From the NCBI GenBank assembly GCA_017887695.1, contig JAGHHM010000001.1:1-50556 (forward strand): DNA of 50,556 nt, written 5' to 3'. The position numbers and the translations under genes were made by a program. Below the pieces are notes generated by a model, which had not been told where the DNA came from, did not search any database, and saw only the letters and a program-made list of their open reading frames with translations. Source of the stretch: Oscillospiraceae bacterium (GTDB taxonomy: Bacteria > Bacillota > Clostridia > Oscillospirales > Oscillospiraceae). Below, piece after piece: positions 28,563 through 37,436 of this stretch (the first letter of the stretch is position 1; every line of letters starts with the position of its first letter).

Positions 28563-29396
28563 ATGTCTGTGATTTTAGGTATCGATATCGGCGGCTCCAC
28601 TACCAAGATCGTGGGCCTGCGTTCCGACGGCTCCGCCATTGCCATGCATCGGGTTCAGGCCCAGGATCCCATTACCTCCCTCTATGGCGCCCTGGGCAAT
28701 TTCCTCTTTACCAATGGTCTGGCCTTGGGGGATGTATCCCGGATCGCCCTGACCGGCGTAGGCGCCTCCTATGTGGACGGAAATATCTACGACATCCCTA
28801 CGGAAAAGGTGGAGGAGTTTACCGCCGTGGGTGTAGGCGGCCTGGCTCTCAGCGCTCAGGAGAAGGCCGTGGTGGTCAGCATGGGTACCGGCACCGCCTT
28901 TATCTGGGCGGAAAAAGGCAAGGAGGTCCGCCATCTGTGCGGCTCCGGCGTAGGCGGCGGCACCCTGGCGGGGCTTTGCTCCCGTCTGTGCGGCACCCGG
29001 CAGTACAGCCAGATCATCAAGCTGGCCGGCGAGGGCGATATCAATCACATTGACCTGACCGTAGGCGATATTACCCGCAACAGTCACCCCTCCCTGCCTT
29101 TGGACATCACCGCCGCCAACTTCGGCAATGTATCCGACAGTGCCACCGCCGGGGATTTCGCCGCCGGTGTTGTCAATATGGTTCTCCAGTCCATCGGCAC
29201 CACCGCCGTCATGTCCTGCCGTGCCTGCGGCTGCGATACCGTGGTCCTTACCGGCTTCATGTCCGGTCTTCCCCAGGCAGAGGAGTGCTTTGCCCTCTTT
29301 ACCCGCCTTCATGGCATCCGCTTTATCACGCCGGAGCATGCCGCCTTTGCCACCTCCATCGGCGCAGCCCTGTGTTCTTTCCGGGGCGAGGTATAA
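28563..29396 (+). CDS. coaW: Type II pantothenate kinase
   Basis: MSVILGIDIGGSTTKIVGLRSDG; VVVSMGTGTAFIWAEKGKEVRHLCGSGVGGGTLAGLCSRL. Confidence 0.88.
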   Translation: MSVILGIDIGGSTTKIVGLRSDGSAIAMHRVQAQDPITSLYGALGNFLFTNGLALGDVSRIALTGVGASYVDGNIYDIPTEKVEEFTAVGVGGLALSAQEKAVVVSMGTGTAFIWAEKGKEVRHLCGSGVGGGTLAGLCSRLCGTRQYSQIIKLAGEGDINHIDLTVGDITRNSHPSLPLDITAANFGNVSDSATAGDFAAGVVNMVLQSIGTTAVMSCRACGCDTVVLTGFMSGLPQAEECFALFTRLHGIRFITPEHAAFATSIGAALCSFRGEV

Positions 29397-29456
29397 ACTT
29401 TACTGGCACCTGGAACCCGTCTCACGAAGTCCCTTCCGTCTTTTTTCACCAAGTAT

Positions 29457-29493
29457 CAAGCGCCGCCCCGGATACCGGGGCGGCGCTTTTTAC
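29457..29493. terminator. Intrinsic terminator between coaW and ilvE
   Basis: AGCGCCGCCCCGG-ATA-CCGGGGCGGCGCTTTTT. Confidence 0.8.
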
Positions 29494-29511
29494 TTCAGTT
29501 TCCGCTGTGGA

Positions 29512-30588
29512 TCATGCCTTCCGGGGCACCTTCACCACCCAGCCGTAGGGATCCGGACGGCGGCCCCACTGGATGCCGGTGAGGGTATCGTAAAGATCCT
29601 GGGCACAGGGACCGATCTCCCGGTTGTTCACTGTGTGCTGCTTGTCCCGGTAAGCGAGGCTGCCGATGGGAGAAATGACCGCCGCGGTACCGCAGCCCCA
29701 GGCCTCCTCCATCTCACCGCTCTCCAGGGCGGCCATTACCTCGTCCACACTGATAAGGCGCTCCTCCACCTCGTAGCCCTTGTCCTTCAGCAGCTGGATA
29801 CAAGAGCGGCGGGTAATGCCCGGCAGGACGGAGCCGGTAAGGGCGGGGGTGACAATCTTGCCCGCCATCTTGAACATGACGTTCATGCCGCCCACCTCTT
29901 CGATATACTTCTGGTGGACGCCATCCAGCCACAGCACCTGGTCAAAGCCCCGGCGCTCCGCCTTGGCGGCAGCCCGGTTGGCGGCGGCGTAGTTCCCGCC
30001 GCACTTGGCATAGCCGGTACCACCCCGGACCGCCCGGACGTCGGTGTCCTCAATGAGGATGTTCACCGGCTTGAGACCGCCGGAGAGGTAGCTCCCCACT
30101 GGGGAGAGAATGATCATCATCTTCGCCCGGGAAATAGAATGGAGCCCCAGGTCAATGTCGGTGCAGAACTCTACCGGCCGGATGTACAGGGAGGCGCCGG
30201 GCAGCGTAGGCACCCAGTCCTGATCCATCTCCACCAGCTTCAGCAGGGCTTCCAGCAGAAAGTCCGCATCAAAATCCGGCAGCTGGATGCGCTCGGCGCT
30301 GTCCCGCATCCGCCGCATATTGTCCGCCGGGCGAAACAGCTGCACACTGCCCTCATCGGTGCGGTAGGCTTTGAGGCCTTCAAACACCTCGGCGCCGTAG
30401 TGGAACACAGCGGCACCGGGATGGATCGTGAGATCTGTCAGCGGCACGATCTGTGCATCGTGCCAGCCCTTCTCCCCATCGTAGTCCATGGTGAACATAT
30501 GGTCGGTAAACACGGTGCCAAAGCCCAGCTTCCGGGGGTCCTCCGGCTTAGGCCGGGGATGCTCCGTCTTACAGATCCGAATTTCCAT
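29512..30588 (-). CDS. ilvE: Branched-chain-amino-acid aminotransferase
   Basis: LGFGTVFTDHMFTMDYDGEKGWHDAQIVP...AVFHYGAEVFEGLKAYR; YAKCGGNYAAANRAAAKAERRGFDQVLWLDG. Confidence 0.96.
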   Translation of the reverse strand: MEIRICKTEHPRPKPEDPRKLGFGTVFTDHMFTMDYDGEKGWHDAQIVPLTDLTIHPGAAVFHYGAEVFEGLKAYRTDEGSVQLFRPADNMRRMRDSAERIQLPDFDADFLLEALLKLVEMDQDWVPTLPGASLYIRPVEFCTDIDLGLHSISRAKMMIILSPVGSYLSGGLKPVNILIEDTDVRAVRGGTGYAKCGGNYAAANRAAAKAERRGFDQVLWLDGVHQKYIEEVGGMNVMFKMAGKIVTPALTGSVLPGITRRSCIQLLKDKGYEVEERLISVDEVMAALESGEMEEAWGCGTAAVISPIGSLAYRDKQHTVNNREIGPCAQDLYDTLTGIQWGRRPDPYGWVVKVPRKA

Positions 30589-30723
30589 TACAGGTCACTC
30601 TCCCTCTTCCCGGGCCGCTGACGGCCCTGTTTTTCGCCATTATACCCCTGCTGTTTTCCTCTGGCAAGATAAAATGCCGCCGGAGGAGGAAAAAACTCAC
30701 TCCTTCCGGCGGCAAAATTGTGA

Positions 30724-32505
30724 TCAAACAGCATACTGGCTGGTATAAAGCTGATAGTAAAAGCCTTTTTTCTCCAGCAGCTGATGGTGATTACCCTGTT
30801 CCACAATCTGTCCGTCCCGGACCACCAGGATGTTGTCCGCATCCACAATGGTACTCAGTCGGTGGGCAATCACAAAGCAGGTCCGGTCCCGCATCAGCTT
30901 ATCCATAGCCTTTTGGATCAGGATCTCCGTGCGGGTATCCACATTGGACGTAGCCTCGTCCAAAATCAGAAGCTTCCTGTCAGAGAGCAGTGCCCGTGCA
31001 ATGGTGAGCAGCTGCTTCTGGCCGCCGGAGATGGTAATGTTATCCTCTCCGATGACCGTGTCGTACCCCTTGGGCAGGGTACGGATAAAATGGTCGCAGT
31101 AGGCCTCATCACAGGCCCGCTCGATCTCCTCCCGCGAGGCATCCGGCCGGCCATAGGCCACGTTCTCCGCGATGGTGCCCTGGAACAGCCAGGTATCCTG
31201 AAGCACCATGGCAAACAGCCTGCGGCTGTCCTCCCGGGACACCTGAGAAAGATCCTGCCCGTCCACGCGGATGCATCCGCTGTCCACATCGTAAAAGCGC
31301 ATCAGGAGGTTGACAATGGTGGTTTTGCCTGCACCGGTGGGGCCTACGATAGCCACCTTCTGCCCCGGCTCCACATGGATCGTAAGATCCCGAATCAGAG
31401 GCTTCAGCTTGTCATAGGAGAAGGCCACATCCTCAAAATCCACCCGTCCCTCAATCGTCTCCCCATCCAGGTGACCGGAGATGGGCGGTTCTTCCTCCTG
31501 ATCCAGGATGGCAAACACCCGGCCCGCCGCCGCAGTGGCATGCTGGATATTGCTCATGCCGTTGGCAATTTGCTCCAGAGGTGAGGCGATCTGCCGGGCA
31601 AAAAGAACAATGGTCATGACCGTTCCCACCTCTACCCCCTGGTAGACGATGAGCCAGCCACCCAAAAGGTTGATGAGGATATAAGCCAGGGCGTTGCTGA
31701 AGGCGATCACCGGCTGGACCACGCTGCCCAGGAAGTTGGCCCGGGCCTCCGCCTTCCGCTGAAGCTGGTTGATCTCCTCGTGGCGCTGGTGGTTATACTC
31801 CTCCAGGTTATAGGCCTTGGTGGTGGCATAGTTGGTGTAGCTCTCCTCCACCACGGAGTACAGCCGCCCGCTCTGGCGGTGCATCTCACGGTAATAGCGG
31901 CTGCTTTTTTCCGCCAGCACGCTGCTGAGCCACACGGACAGCGGCATCAGCACAATCACCATCAGTGCCAGGCGCCAGTCCTCCCACAGCATCACTGCCG
32001 CAATGGCAATGATCTGCAAAAAGCCGCTCATCATGGTATCAATAATATCGTGAACGGTACCACCCATCCGGGAAACATCATCGGTCATCCGCTGGAGCAC
32101 CTCGCCCACCGGGGTATCATCTACAAATTTTACCGGCAGACGCTGGATCTTATCAGAAATCTGGATCCGCAGATCACAGGTAAAATGACGGCTCACTACC
32201 TGATTCATCAGCCGCATCTTCAGATAGGCAAAAAGGCTGTGGGTCACATATACTCCCAGCAGGAGCAGCAGCCCCGGGGCCATAGCCGCCGTCAGAGCTG
32301 CGGCACCGCCGGAACGGTCCCCAGCCCAGAAGTCGTAGAGATGCTGCACCAGAATTCCAGTGAGCTTAGGCCCTGCCAGGGAACAGGCAATGACCACCAA
32401 AGCCAGCACACCCGCCAAAGCCAGCCACCATCGAATCGGCTTGGCATAGTACAAGGTACGCCAGATCACGCCCCGTCTTTTCCTTCGTTTTCTTATCCTG
32501 CTCAC
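30724..32505 (-). CDS. ABC transporter ATP-binding protein/permease (exporter half-transporter)
   Basis: TMD plus NBD: VGPTGAGKTTIVNLLMRFYD Walker A; ITISGGQKQLLTIARALLSDRKLLILDEATSNVDTRTE. Confidence 0.95.
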   Translation of the reverse strand: MSRIRKRRKRRGVIWRTLYYAKPIRWWLALAGVLALVVIACSLAGPKLTGILVQHLYDFWAGDRSGGAAALTAAMAPGLLLLLGVYVTHSLFAYLKMRLMNQVVSRHFTCDLRIQISDKIQRLPVKFVDDTPVGEVLQRMTDDVSRMGGTVHDIIDTMMSGFLQIIAIAAVMLWEDWRLALMVIVLMPLSVWLSSVLAEKSSRYYREMHRQSGRLYSVVEESYTNYATTKAYNLEEYNHQRHEEINQLQRKAEARANFLGSVVQPVIAFSNALAYILINLLGGWLIVYQGVEVGTVMTIVLFARQIASPLEQIANGMSNIQHATAAAGRVFAILDQEEEPPISGHLDGETIEGRVDFEDVAFSYDKLKPLIRDLTIHVEPGQKVAIVGPTGAGKTTIVNLLMRFYDVDSGCIRVDGQDLSQVSREDSRRLFAMVLQDTWLFQGTIAENVAYGRPDASREEIERACDEAYCDHFIRTLPKGYDTVIGEDNITISGGQKQLLTIARALLSDRKLLILDEATSNVDTRTEILIQKAMDKLMRDRTCFVIAHRLSTIVDADNILVVRDGQIVEQGNHHQLLEKKGFYYQLYTSQYAV

Positions 32506-34220
32506 TGGCGCTCACCTCCTGTCTGGGAGGCATAGATCTCCCGGTAGATCCGACAGCGCTCCAGCAGCTCCTCGTGCCGTCCGCAGTCCACAATCCGCCC
32601 TTGATCCATCACAAAAATCTTGTCGGAGTCCATAGCGGAGGTCACCCGCTGGGTGATGACAATACGGGTACGGCCCGCCATGGTCGTGTTCAGCTCCTGG
32701 CGCAGCTTCGCCTCCGTGATAAAGTCCAGGGCAGAGAAGCTGTCGTCAAAGAGGAAAATAGGGGCATCCTTCAAAATGGCCCGTGCAATGGACAGCCGCT
32801 GCTTCTGACCGCCGGAAAGGTTCTTTCCCGCCTGGGAAAGCACATGGTCATACTGCCGGTCCAACTTTTCAATAAACTCTCCAATCTGGGCCGCCCTGGC
32901 CGCCGCCCACATCCGCTCCTCGCTGGCACCGGCATCTCCCATGAGGAGGTTTTCCCGGACCGTACCGCTGAAGATGGCAGTTTTTTGCAGCACAGCACTG
33001 ATATTCCGCCGCACGGTGGGGGCTCCCCACTGGCGCAGCTCCTTCCCATCAAAGCGGATAGTCCCTTCTGTGGGAGAGCGAAAGCCCAGCATCAACTGCA
33101 CCAAGGTGCTCTTCCCGCTGCCGGTGCCGCCGATGACAGAAACCTTCTCCCCCGCCCGAATATGGATGTCGATATCAGTGAGAGCGCTCTCGTCGGCATC
33201 CTCATAGCGGAAGGTGACATGGTCGAAATCCACATCTCCCCGGAAACGCACCGCCTGCTCCGGCTCCTGGGCCATACTTTTCGCCCTGGTTACCTGGGCA
33301 ATACGCTCCGCCGCTACCTGAGCGTGAGGATACATGACCATGGCGAACGCCGCCATCACCACACCGTTCATCACCAGAGCAATATACTGAACGATGGCAA
33401 AAATATCTCCGGCACTGGGGCTGCCATAGGCAGCCATCCGGCTGCCTCCCACCCAAAGGATCAGCACAGCGGCGGCGTTGAACACCAGCAGCGCAAGAGG
33501 CTGCACCGCTCCCATACTCACATTTGCCCGGATAATGTTTTCCGCCATTACCCGGGTGGCCTGGGCAATGCGCTGCTGCTCATGGGGTTCTCTGTTGAAC
33601 GCCCGGATTACCCGGATCCCCCACAGCCGCTCCCGCATGATATCGTTTTGCCGGTCTGTATAGTGGTCGGCCTCTTTCCAGAGCGGAGATATTTTCCGTC
33701 CGATGATCACCACCGCCACGAAAACCAGAGGCACAAAGCACAGCAAAATCAGGGACAGCACCATGTCCTTGCTGAAAGCCAGCAGCACACCGCCTACAAA
33801 CAGCACCGGAATGGTGACAATCGTGGCGGAAAGGAGGGCGGCCACCCAGGAGACAGTATCCACATCGTGGGTGGAACGAGTCACCAGAGCGGCAGTTCCC
33901 ATGGCGCCAAACTCCTCAAAGGTCAGACTATTGACCTTTCGAAAAATGTCCCGGCGGATATCGGCACAGAAGGACGCCACTACGGCGGCGCTGATCTTCG
34001 TCCCCACCAGAACCGTTCCCAGGCCACAGGCAGCCACCAGAAGCATCTTTCCGCAGCAGCGGAGGATATAGGGGAAGTCCGCATTGTACACGCCATTATT
34101 GACAATATCGCTCATGATGGTGGGCAGGAGCAAATTGCAAAAGGTGGACAAAGCAATCATTACTGTCGCCAGGGCCACCTTACCCTTATAGGGCAGAAGA
34201 TAACGTAAAATATTCTTCAT
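32502..34220 (-). CDS. ABC transporter ATP-binding protein/permease (partner half-transporter)
   Basis: IGGTGSGKSTLVQLMLGF; NLSGGQKQRLSIARAILKDAPIFLFDDSFSALD; ATGA overlap with the partner gene. Start placed at MKNILRYL. Confidence 0.95.
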   Translation of the reverse strand: MKNILRYLLPYKGKVALATVMIALSTFCNLLLPTIMSDIVNNGVYNADFPYILRCCGKMLLVAACGLGTVLVGTKISAAVVASFCADIRRDIFRKVNSLTFEEFGAMGTAALVTRSTHDVDTVSWVAALLSATIVTIPVLFVGGVLLAFSKDMVLSLILLCFVPLVFVAVVIIGRKISPLWKEADHYTDRQNDIMRERLWGIRVIRAFNREPHEQQRIAQATRVMAENIIRANVSMGAVQPLALLVFNAAAVLILWVGGSRMAAYGSPSAGDIFAIVQYIALVMNGVVMAAFAMVMYPHAQVAAERIAQVTRAKSMAQEPEQAVRFRGDVDFDHVTFRYEDADESALTDIDIHIRAGEKVSVIGGTGSGKSTLVQLMLGFRSPTEGTIRFDGKELRQWGAPTVRRNISAVLQKTAIFSGTVRENLLMGDAGASEERMWAAARAAQIGEFIEKLDRQYDHVLSQAGKNLSGGQKQRLSIARAILKDAPIFLFDDSFSALDFITEAKLRQELNTTMAGRTRIVITQRVTSAMDSDKIFVMDQGRIVDCGRHEELLERCRIYREIYASQTGGERQ

Positions 34221-34498
34221 TGCTTCTCTTCTCACTCAAAACACACAGGTGAACGCATCTGGGTCAAGTCCCCGGGCAACAAAGCAGACGGCAGCATCCC
34301 CCTGCCCTTGCCCCCGTAAAAAGCTAAGACGGCAATTACCGCCGCCACAGCAGTTCAGTTAGTATACCATATCCCCCTTACTTCTTCAAGAGGAGCACCC
34401 TGTTTAAAGCGCCTCCATAATTTTTTCAAAATTTTTCAAAAACCTATTGCATTTTCAAAAACAGTGTGGTATTATAATTGAGCTGTCTGAGAGGACAC

Positions 34499-34575
34499 GC
34501 GCCGTTAGCTCAGCTGGATAGAGCGTCTGGCTACGGACCAGAAGGCCGGGGGTTCGAATCCCTCACGGCGTGCCA
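34499..34575 (+). tRNA. tRNA-Arg (anticodon ACG)
   Basis: 77-nt cloverleaf: acceptor GCGCCGT/ACGGCGT, D arm GCTC-AGCTGGATA-GAGC, anticodon arm TCTGG-CTACGGA-CCAGA, T arm GGGGG-TTCGAAT-CCCTC, encoded CCA. Confidence 0.95.
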
Positions 34576-34618
34576 CCCCGAAACCATTGGGACTCAATGG
34601 TTTCGGGGCTTTTTCTTT
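34576..34618 (+). terminator. Intrinsic terminator immediately after tRNA-Arg
   Basis: Perfect 14-bp inverted repeat CCCCGAAACCATTG-GGACT-CAATGGTTTCGGGG followed by CTTTTTCTTTT. Confidence 0.85.
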
Positions 34619-34660
34619 TCCCTCCCGATGGGCCTTTTTCAAGCGTTTTCTAACACTTTT

Positions 34661-35806
34661 CTAACGCATCAGGCACTGGGTCAGCTTATCTGCCAGCCCT
34701 TTCTTGCGGGTACTGTCCAGATGGCCGTAGATATTGGCTGTGGTCTGGATATCGCTGTGGCCCATCCACTCCTGTACGTCTTTGAGACTGCATCCCTGAT
34801 TCAGCAGTAAGCTTGCGCAGCTGTGGCGCAACTCATGAAAGCGGATAGGTGGTAGATTATTTTTGCGTAGCACTTTGAGAAAATGGTGAGTTACATAGTC
34901 CGGTTCAAAGGGAGTGCCGTCCGGCCACTTGAAAATATAATCATTTTCTTGGTAGTCCCTGCCCAACAAGCGTCGGTTTTCCTCCTCCGCTGTCTTTGCG
35001 GCCAGGAAAATGCTACGGGCATCCGGCGTCAGCGGGAAACTGCGGCGGCTGCTTTGCGTCTTGGTCTTGTCCTTCTCGATACGTGTCATCATTTTACAGA
35101 CAGTATGGCGGATCAACAGGATATCATTTTTAAAGTCTACGCTGTCCCATTTCAATCCAAGCACTTCACTTCGACGCAGACCATACAGTGCAGTAATCTT
35201 GACTAATGGCAGTAGGGGGTCACCCTCCATCACGTCAAACAGATGCTGAATCTGATCAGCGTTGTAAAATGCAGCCTCAAAGCGCTCATGGCGAGGCAGT
35301 TCCACATAGTCACAGGGATTGCTTGTCAAAAGGTTCTCCTTCACCGCCTCTGCCAGCGACTGGCGGATGATATTCCGATGATGGCGCATGGTCTTTGCTG
35401 ATAATCCACCCTTTCCGTCCAGACGGCCGCTCCGGGACTTTTCATCAAAATATGCCTGTAGTGCCTTAACGGTACACCCTTGCAGCGTAAGGCCGTTTGC
35501 GTCAAAGTATGGAAGGACTTGTTTTTCCGCTGTATTGAGATAGCCCAGGTAGGTTACCGCATCCACACGCCGCTCCACGCAGGAAAGCCAGTGCCGTATA
35601 CAGTCAGCCACCAGCATGTCTGGTTGAGGAAGGGATTCTTCCTCCCTCTCCTGCACCAGCTGCTCCCGAAGCATCTGTTCTGCCTTGCGTTTATTTCCCT
35701 TTTCCGGTAAGCCGGTTGAAATCCATCGTTGTTTCCTTTTTCCATTTTCCGTGCTGTTAAGCACCATGTAAAATTTCCCGCTTTTTACTTGCAGACTTCC
35801 TGTCAT
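34661..35806 (-). CDS. int: Tyrosine-type site-specific integrase
   Basis: ITALYGLRRSEVLGLKWDSVDF, FHELRHSCASLLLNQGCSLKDVQEWMGHSDIQTTANIYGHLD (R...HxxR...Y); N-terminal AP2-like DNA-binding region; adjacent to the tRNA 3' end. Confidence 0.95.
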   Translation of the reverse strand: MTGSLQVKSGKFYMVLNSTENGKRKQRWISTGLPEKGNKRKAEQMLREQLVQEREEESLPQPDMLVADCIRHWLSCVERRVDAVTYLGYLNTAEKQVLPYFDANGLTLQGCTVKALQAYFDEKSRSGRLDGKGGLSAKTMRHHRNIIRQSLAEAVKENLLTSNPCDYVELPRHERFEAAFYNADQIQHLFDVMEGDPLLPLVKITALYGLRRSEVLGLKWDSVDFKNDILLIRHTVCKMMTRIEKDKTKTQSSRRSFPLTPDARSIFLAAKTAEEENRRLLGRDYQENDYIFKWPDGTPFEPDYVTHHFLKVLRKNNLPPIRFHELRHSCASLLLNQGCSLKDVQEWMGHSDIQTTANIYGHLDSTRKKGLADKLTQCLMR

Positions 35807-35839
35807 GCCGTTCTCCTTTCTGACAGCAGCCTGCTGTTA

Positions 35840-36031
35840 TCATCGCATAACTGTGTTGCGAGCTGATGTAAGATAGTCCGCTACACATACTTTGGGAATG
35901 AGGATTCGTTTTCCCACCCGGATGCAGCCAATTTGCTTTTCCTTAACCAATCGATAGGCAGAGTTAAGGCCAATCCCCAGAATACATGCCACCTGTTTCA
36001 CCGTCAGCACATCGGGGTAATCCCGCAACAT
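35840..36031 (-). CDS. Excisionase/Xis-like helix-turn-helix protein
   Basis: MLRDYPDVLTVKQVACILGIGLNSAYRLVKEKQIGCIRVGKRILIPKVCVADYL; MerR-type HTH immediately upstream of int. Confidence 0.85.
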   Translation of the reverse strand: MLRDYPDVLTVKQVACILGIGLNSAYRLVKEKQIGCIRVGKRILIPKVCVADYLTSARNTVMR

Positions 36032-36339
36032 ACGGCCACCCCCTTAAGACATAGGGAATTCACCTGTAGTCTGTTGTTTTCCAGTTCATTCAGGGCGTTG
36101 CAGAAATGCCGTGCATATTTCCGGTTCTGCCAACTGTACTTGCGGGTACTGCTCCTTTTAGGGAATAATGTCTTCCGTTCTTCCCGCTGGTGCCACAATA
36201 GTTTTTTTCGGCTTCCAACTGAAAATAAGTCGTGGCTTTCTTTCGATGTCAAAGTATTTGAAATAAACTTTTTTGCTTTGCAAGGGTTCTCTCCATTGCG
36301 AAAAATGCGCTTTCTATTATTGCGCCTCTTCTCATTCAT
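36004..36339 (-). CDS. Small basic hypothetical protein of the integrative element
   Basis: ORF from MNEKRRNNRKR..., overlaps xis; no recognisable family. Confidence 0.35.
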   Translation of the reverse strand: MNEKRRNNRKRIFRNGENPCKAKKFISNTLTSKESHDLFSVGSRKKLLWHQREERKTLFPKRSSTRKYSWQNRKYARHFCNALNELENNRLQVNSLCLKGVAVCCGITPMC

Positions 36340-36537
36340 ATCGATGCTCCTTTCGTTTTCGCATGGAAAAAGCCTCAACACCGATAATTATAATATATCA
36401 TAGTTGAGGCTATTTTTCTATAAAAAACTGCGTATTCAGCCTAATATTTCATTATATTTTGTCGGTTACTGTATTCAAATCAAATTGCCCCTCTCTGCCG
36501 ATCAAGAATTCAACAGGAAGATTTGTCGGATCATTTG

Positions 36538-36755
36538 AACCCGGTGCCTGCAGCGAACAGGTCCACAGATATTCCATCTCTCCGCATTCTGATGCCGAGC
36601 CGGCCGATGCAGTGACGCGTCCAAGCCGGGCGTACCATTATACCCAGCCGAATCTTCGCGTTATGCGGGCGCCACCCGCATATAAGTGCTCATGATCTGT
36701 ACGCCAAACAGATGGATAGCCGCTCCTCGGTCAGGGGATGTACCGGGTTTTTTTA
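36538..36755 (+). ncRNA. Candidate structured noncoding RNA (about 215 nt) with closing stem and terminal U-run
   Basis: AACCCGGT (36538-36545) pairs with ACCGGGTT (36742-36749), followed by TTTTTT; internal hairpins ATGCGGG-CGCCA-CCCGCAT (36663-36681) and ATCTGT-ACGCCAA-ACAGAT (36695-36713); no credible protein in the region. Confidence 0.5.
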
Positions 36756-36843
36756 TGGAATTGTCAAGCTGCTCTGAAGCGGGATGCCTTCGTAATATAA
36801 GTACACAATAAATCCTCGCAATCTAATGCAATAAAAATCATAA

Positions 36844-36878
36844 AAATACGCTGCCCTAAATTTCAGGGCAGCGTATTT
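36844..36878. terminator. 14-bp stem inverted repeat, terminator-like
   Basis: AAATACGCTGCCCT-AAATTTC-AGGGCAGCGTATTT. Confidence 0.6.
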
Positions 36879-36889
36879 CATTGAGTAGG

Positions 36890-37135
36890 GAAACCACCGG
36901 CTCTGCCGGTGGAGGTGCCCCGGGAAAAAGCTTTTGCTTTAAGCGTCGAGCGAAGCGAGCTGCTAACAGCAAGCTATCAGGGATGAAAGGCCACCGTAAG
37001 AACAGCGATTGCCCGTTTACGGGCTGTGGGGCAAGTGATGCGAGCAAAATAAAATCCAGTGCGTCTTGAGACGCATGCCGGTAATAGGCCCTTATAGGAC
37101 CAACTCAAGCCACCGGCTTAGCCGGTGGTTATGAC
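36890..37135. mobile_element. Candidate non-autonomous IS200/IS605-family-like element (hairpin-ended; possible omega/HEARO-like RNA scaffold)
   Basis: Near-identical hairpins at both ends, same orientation: CCACCGGC-TCT-GCCGGTGG (36894-36912) and CCACCGGC-TTA-GCCGGTGG (37110-37128). Intervening about 200 bp has GAGCGAAGCGAGC and GTTTACGGGCTGTGGGGCAAGTGATGCGAGC; no transposase ORF. Confidence 0.5.
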
Positions 37136-37436
37136 TATATTCGCAGCCACATATTTTTCACAAAAATAAAGCTGTCCCTTTTCTCTTTAAATTAAACATA
37201 TAGATAAATGGATGCTATGCCATAATCTTTCTTCATGCAGATCTGTCGCTTCTTTTTTCATCGGGTCATCGATACATTATTGCAAAACATATGTCATGGT
37301 ATTCATCTAAAATTGACCGACATGAGAGGAGGATATGTCAACTTATTTTATAGCGAACAAGCTTGTTACGCATTATTACCTGAGTTTGCAAAGTCCATGA
37401 AGAAATCAAAATACAACAAGAAATCGTGAGGGAAAT

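Noticed and set aside
36459-36695. 78-aa ORF within the ncRNA candidate region
   Set aside because: No RBS, no family, and overlaps strong RNA secondary structure; better explained as noncoding.
36844-37135. CRISPR array
   Set aside because: Only two copies of the palindrome with a ~200 bp structured interval; no regular repeat-spacer pattern.
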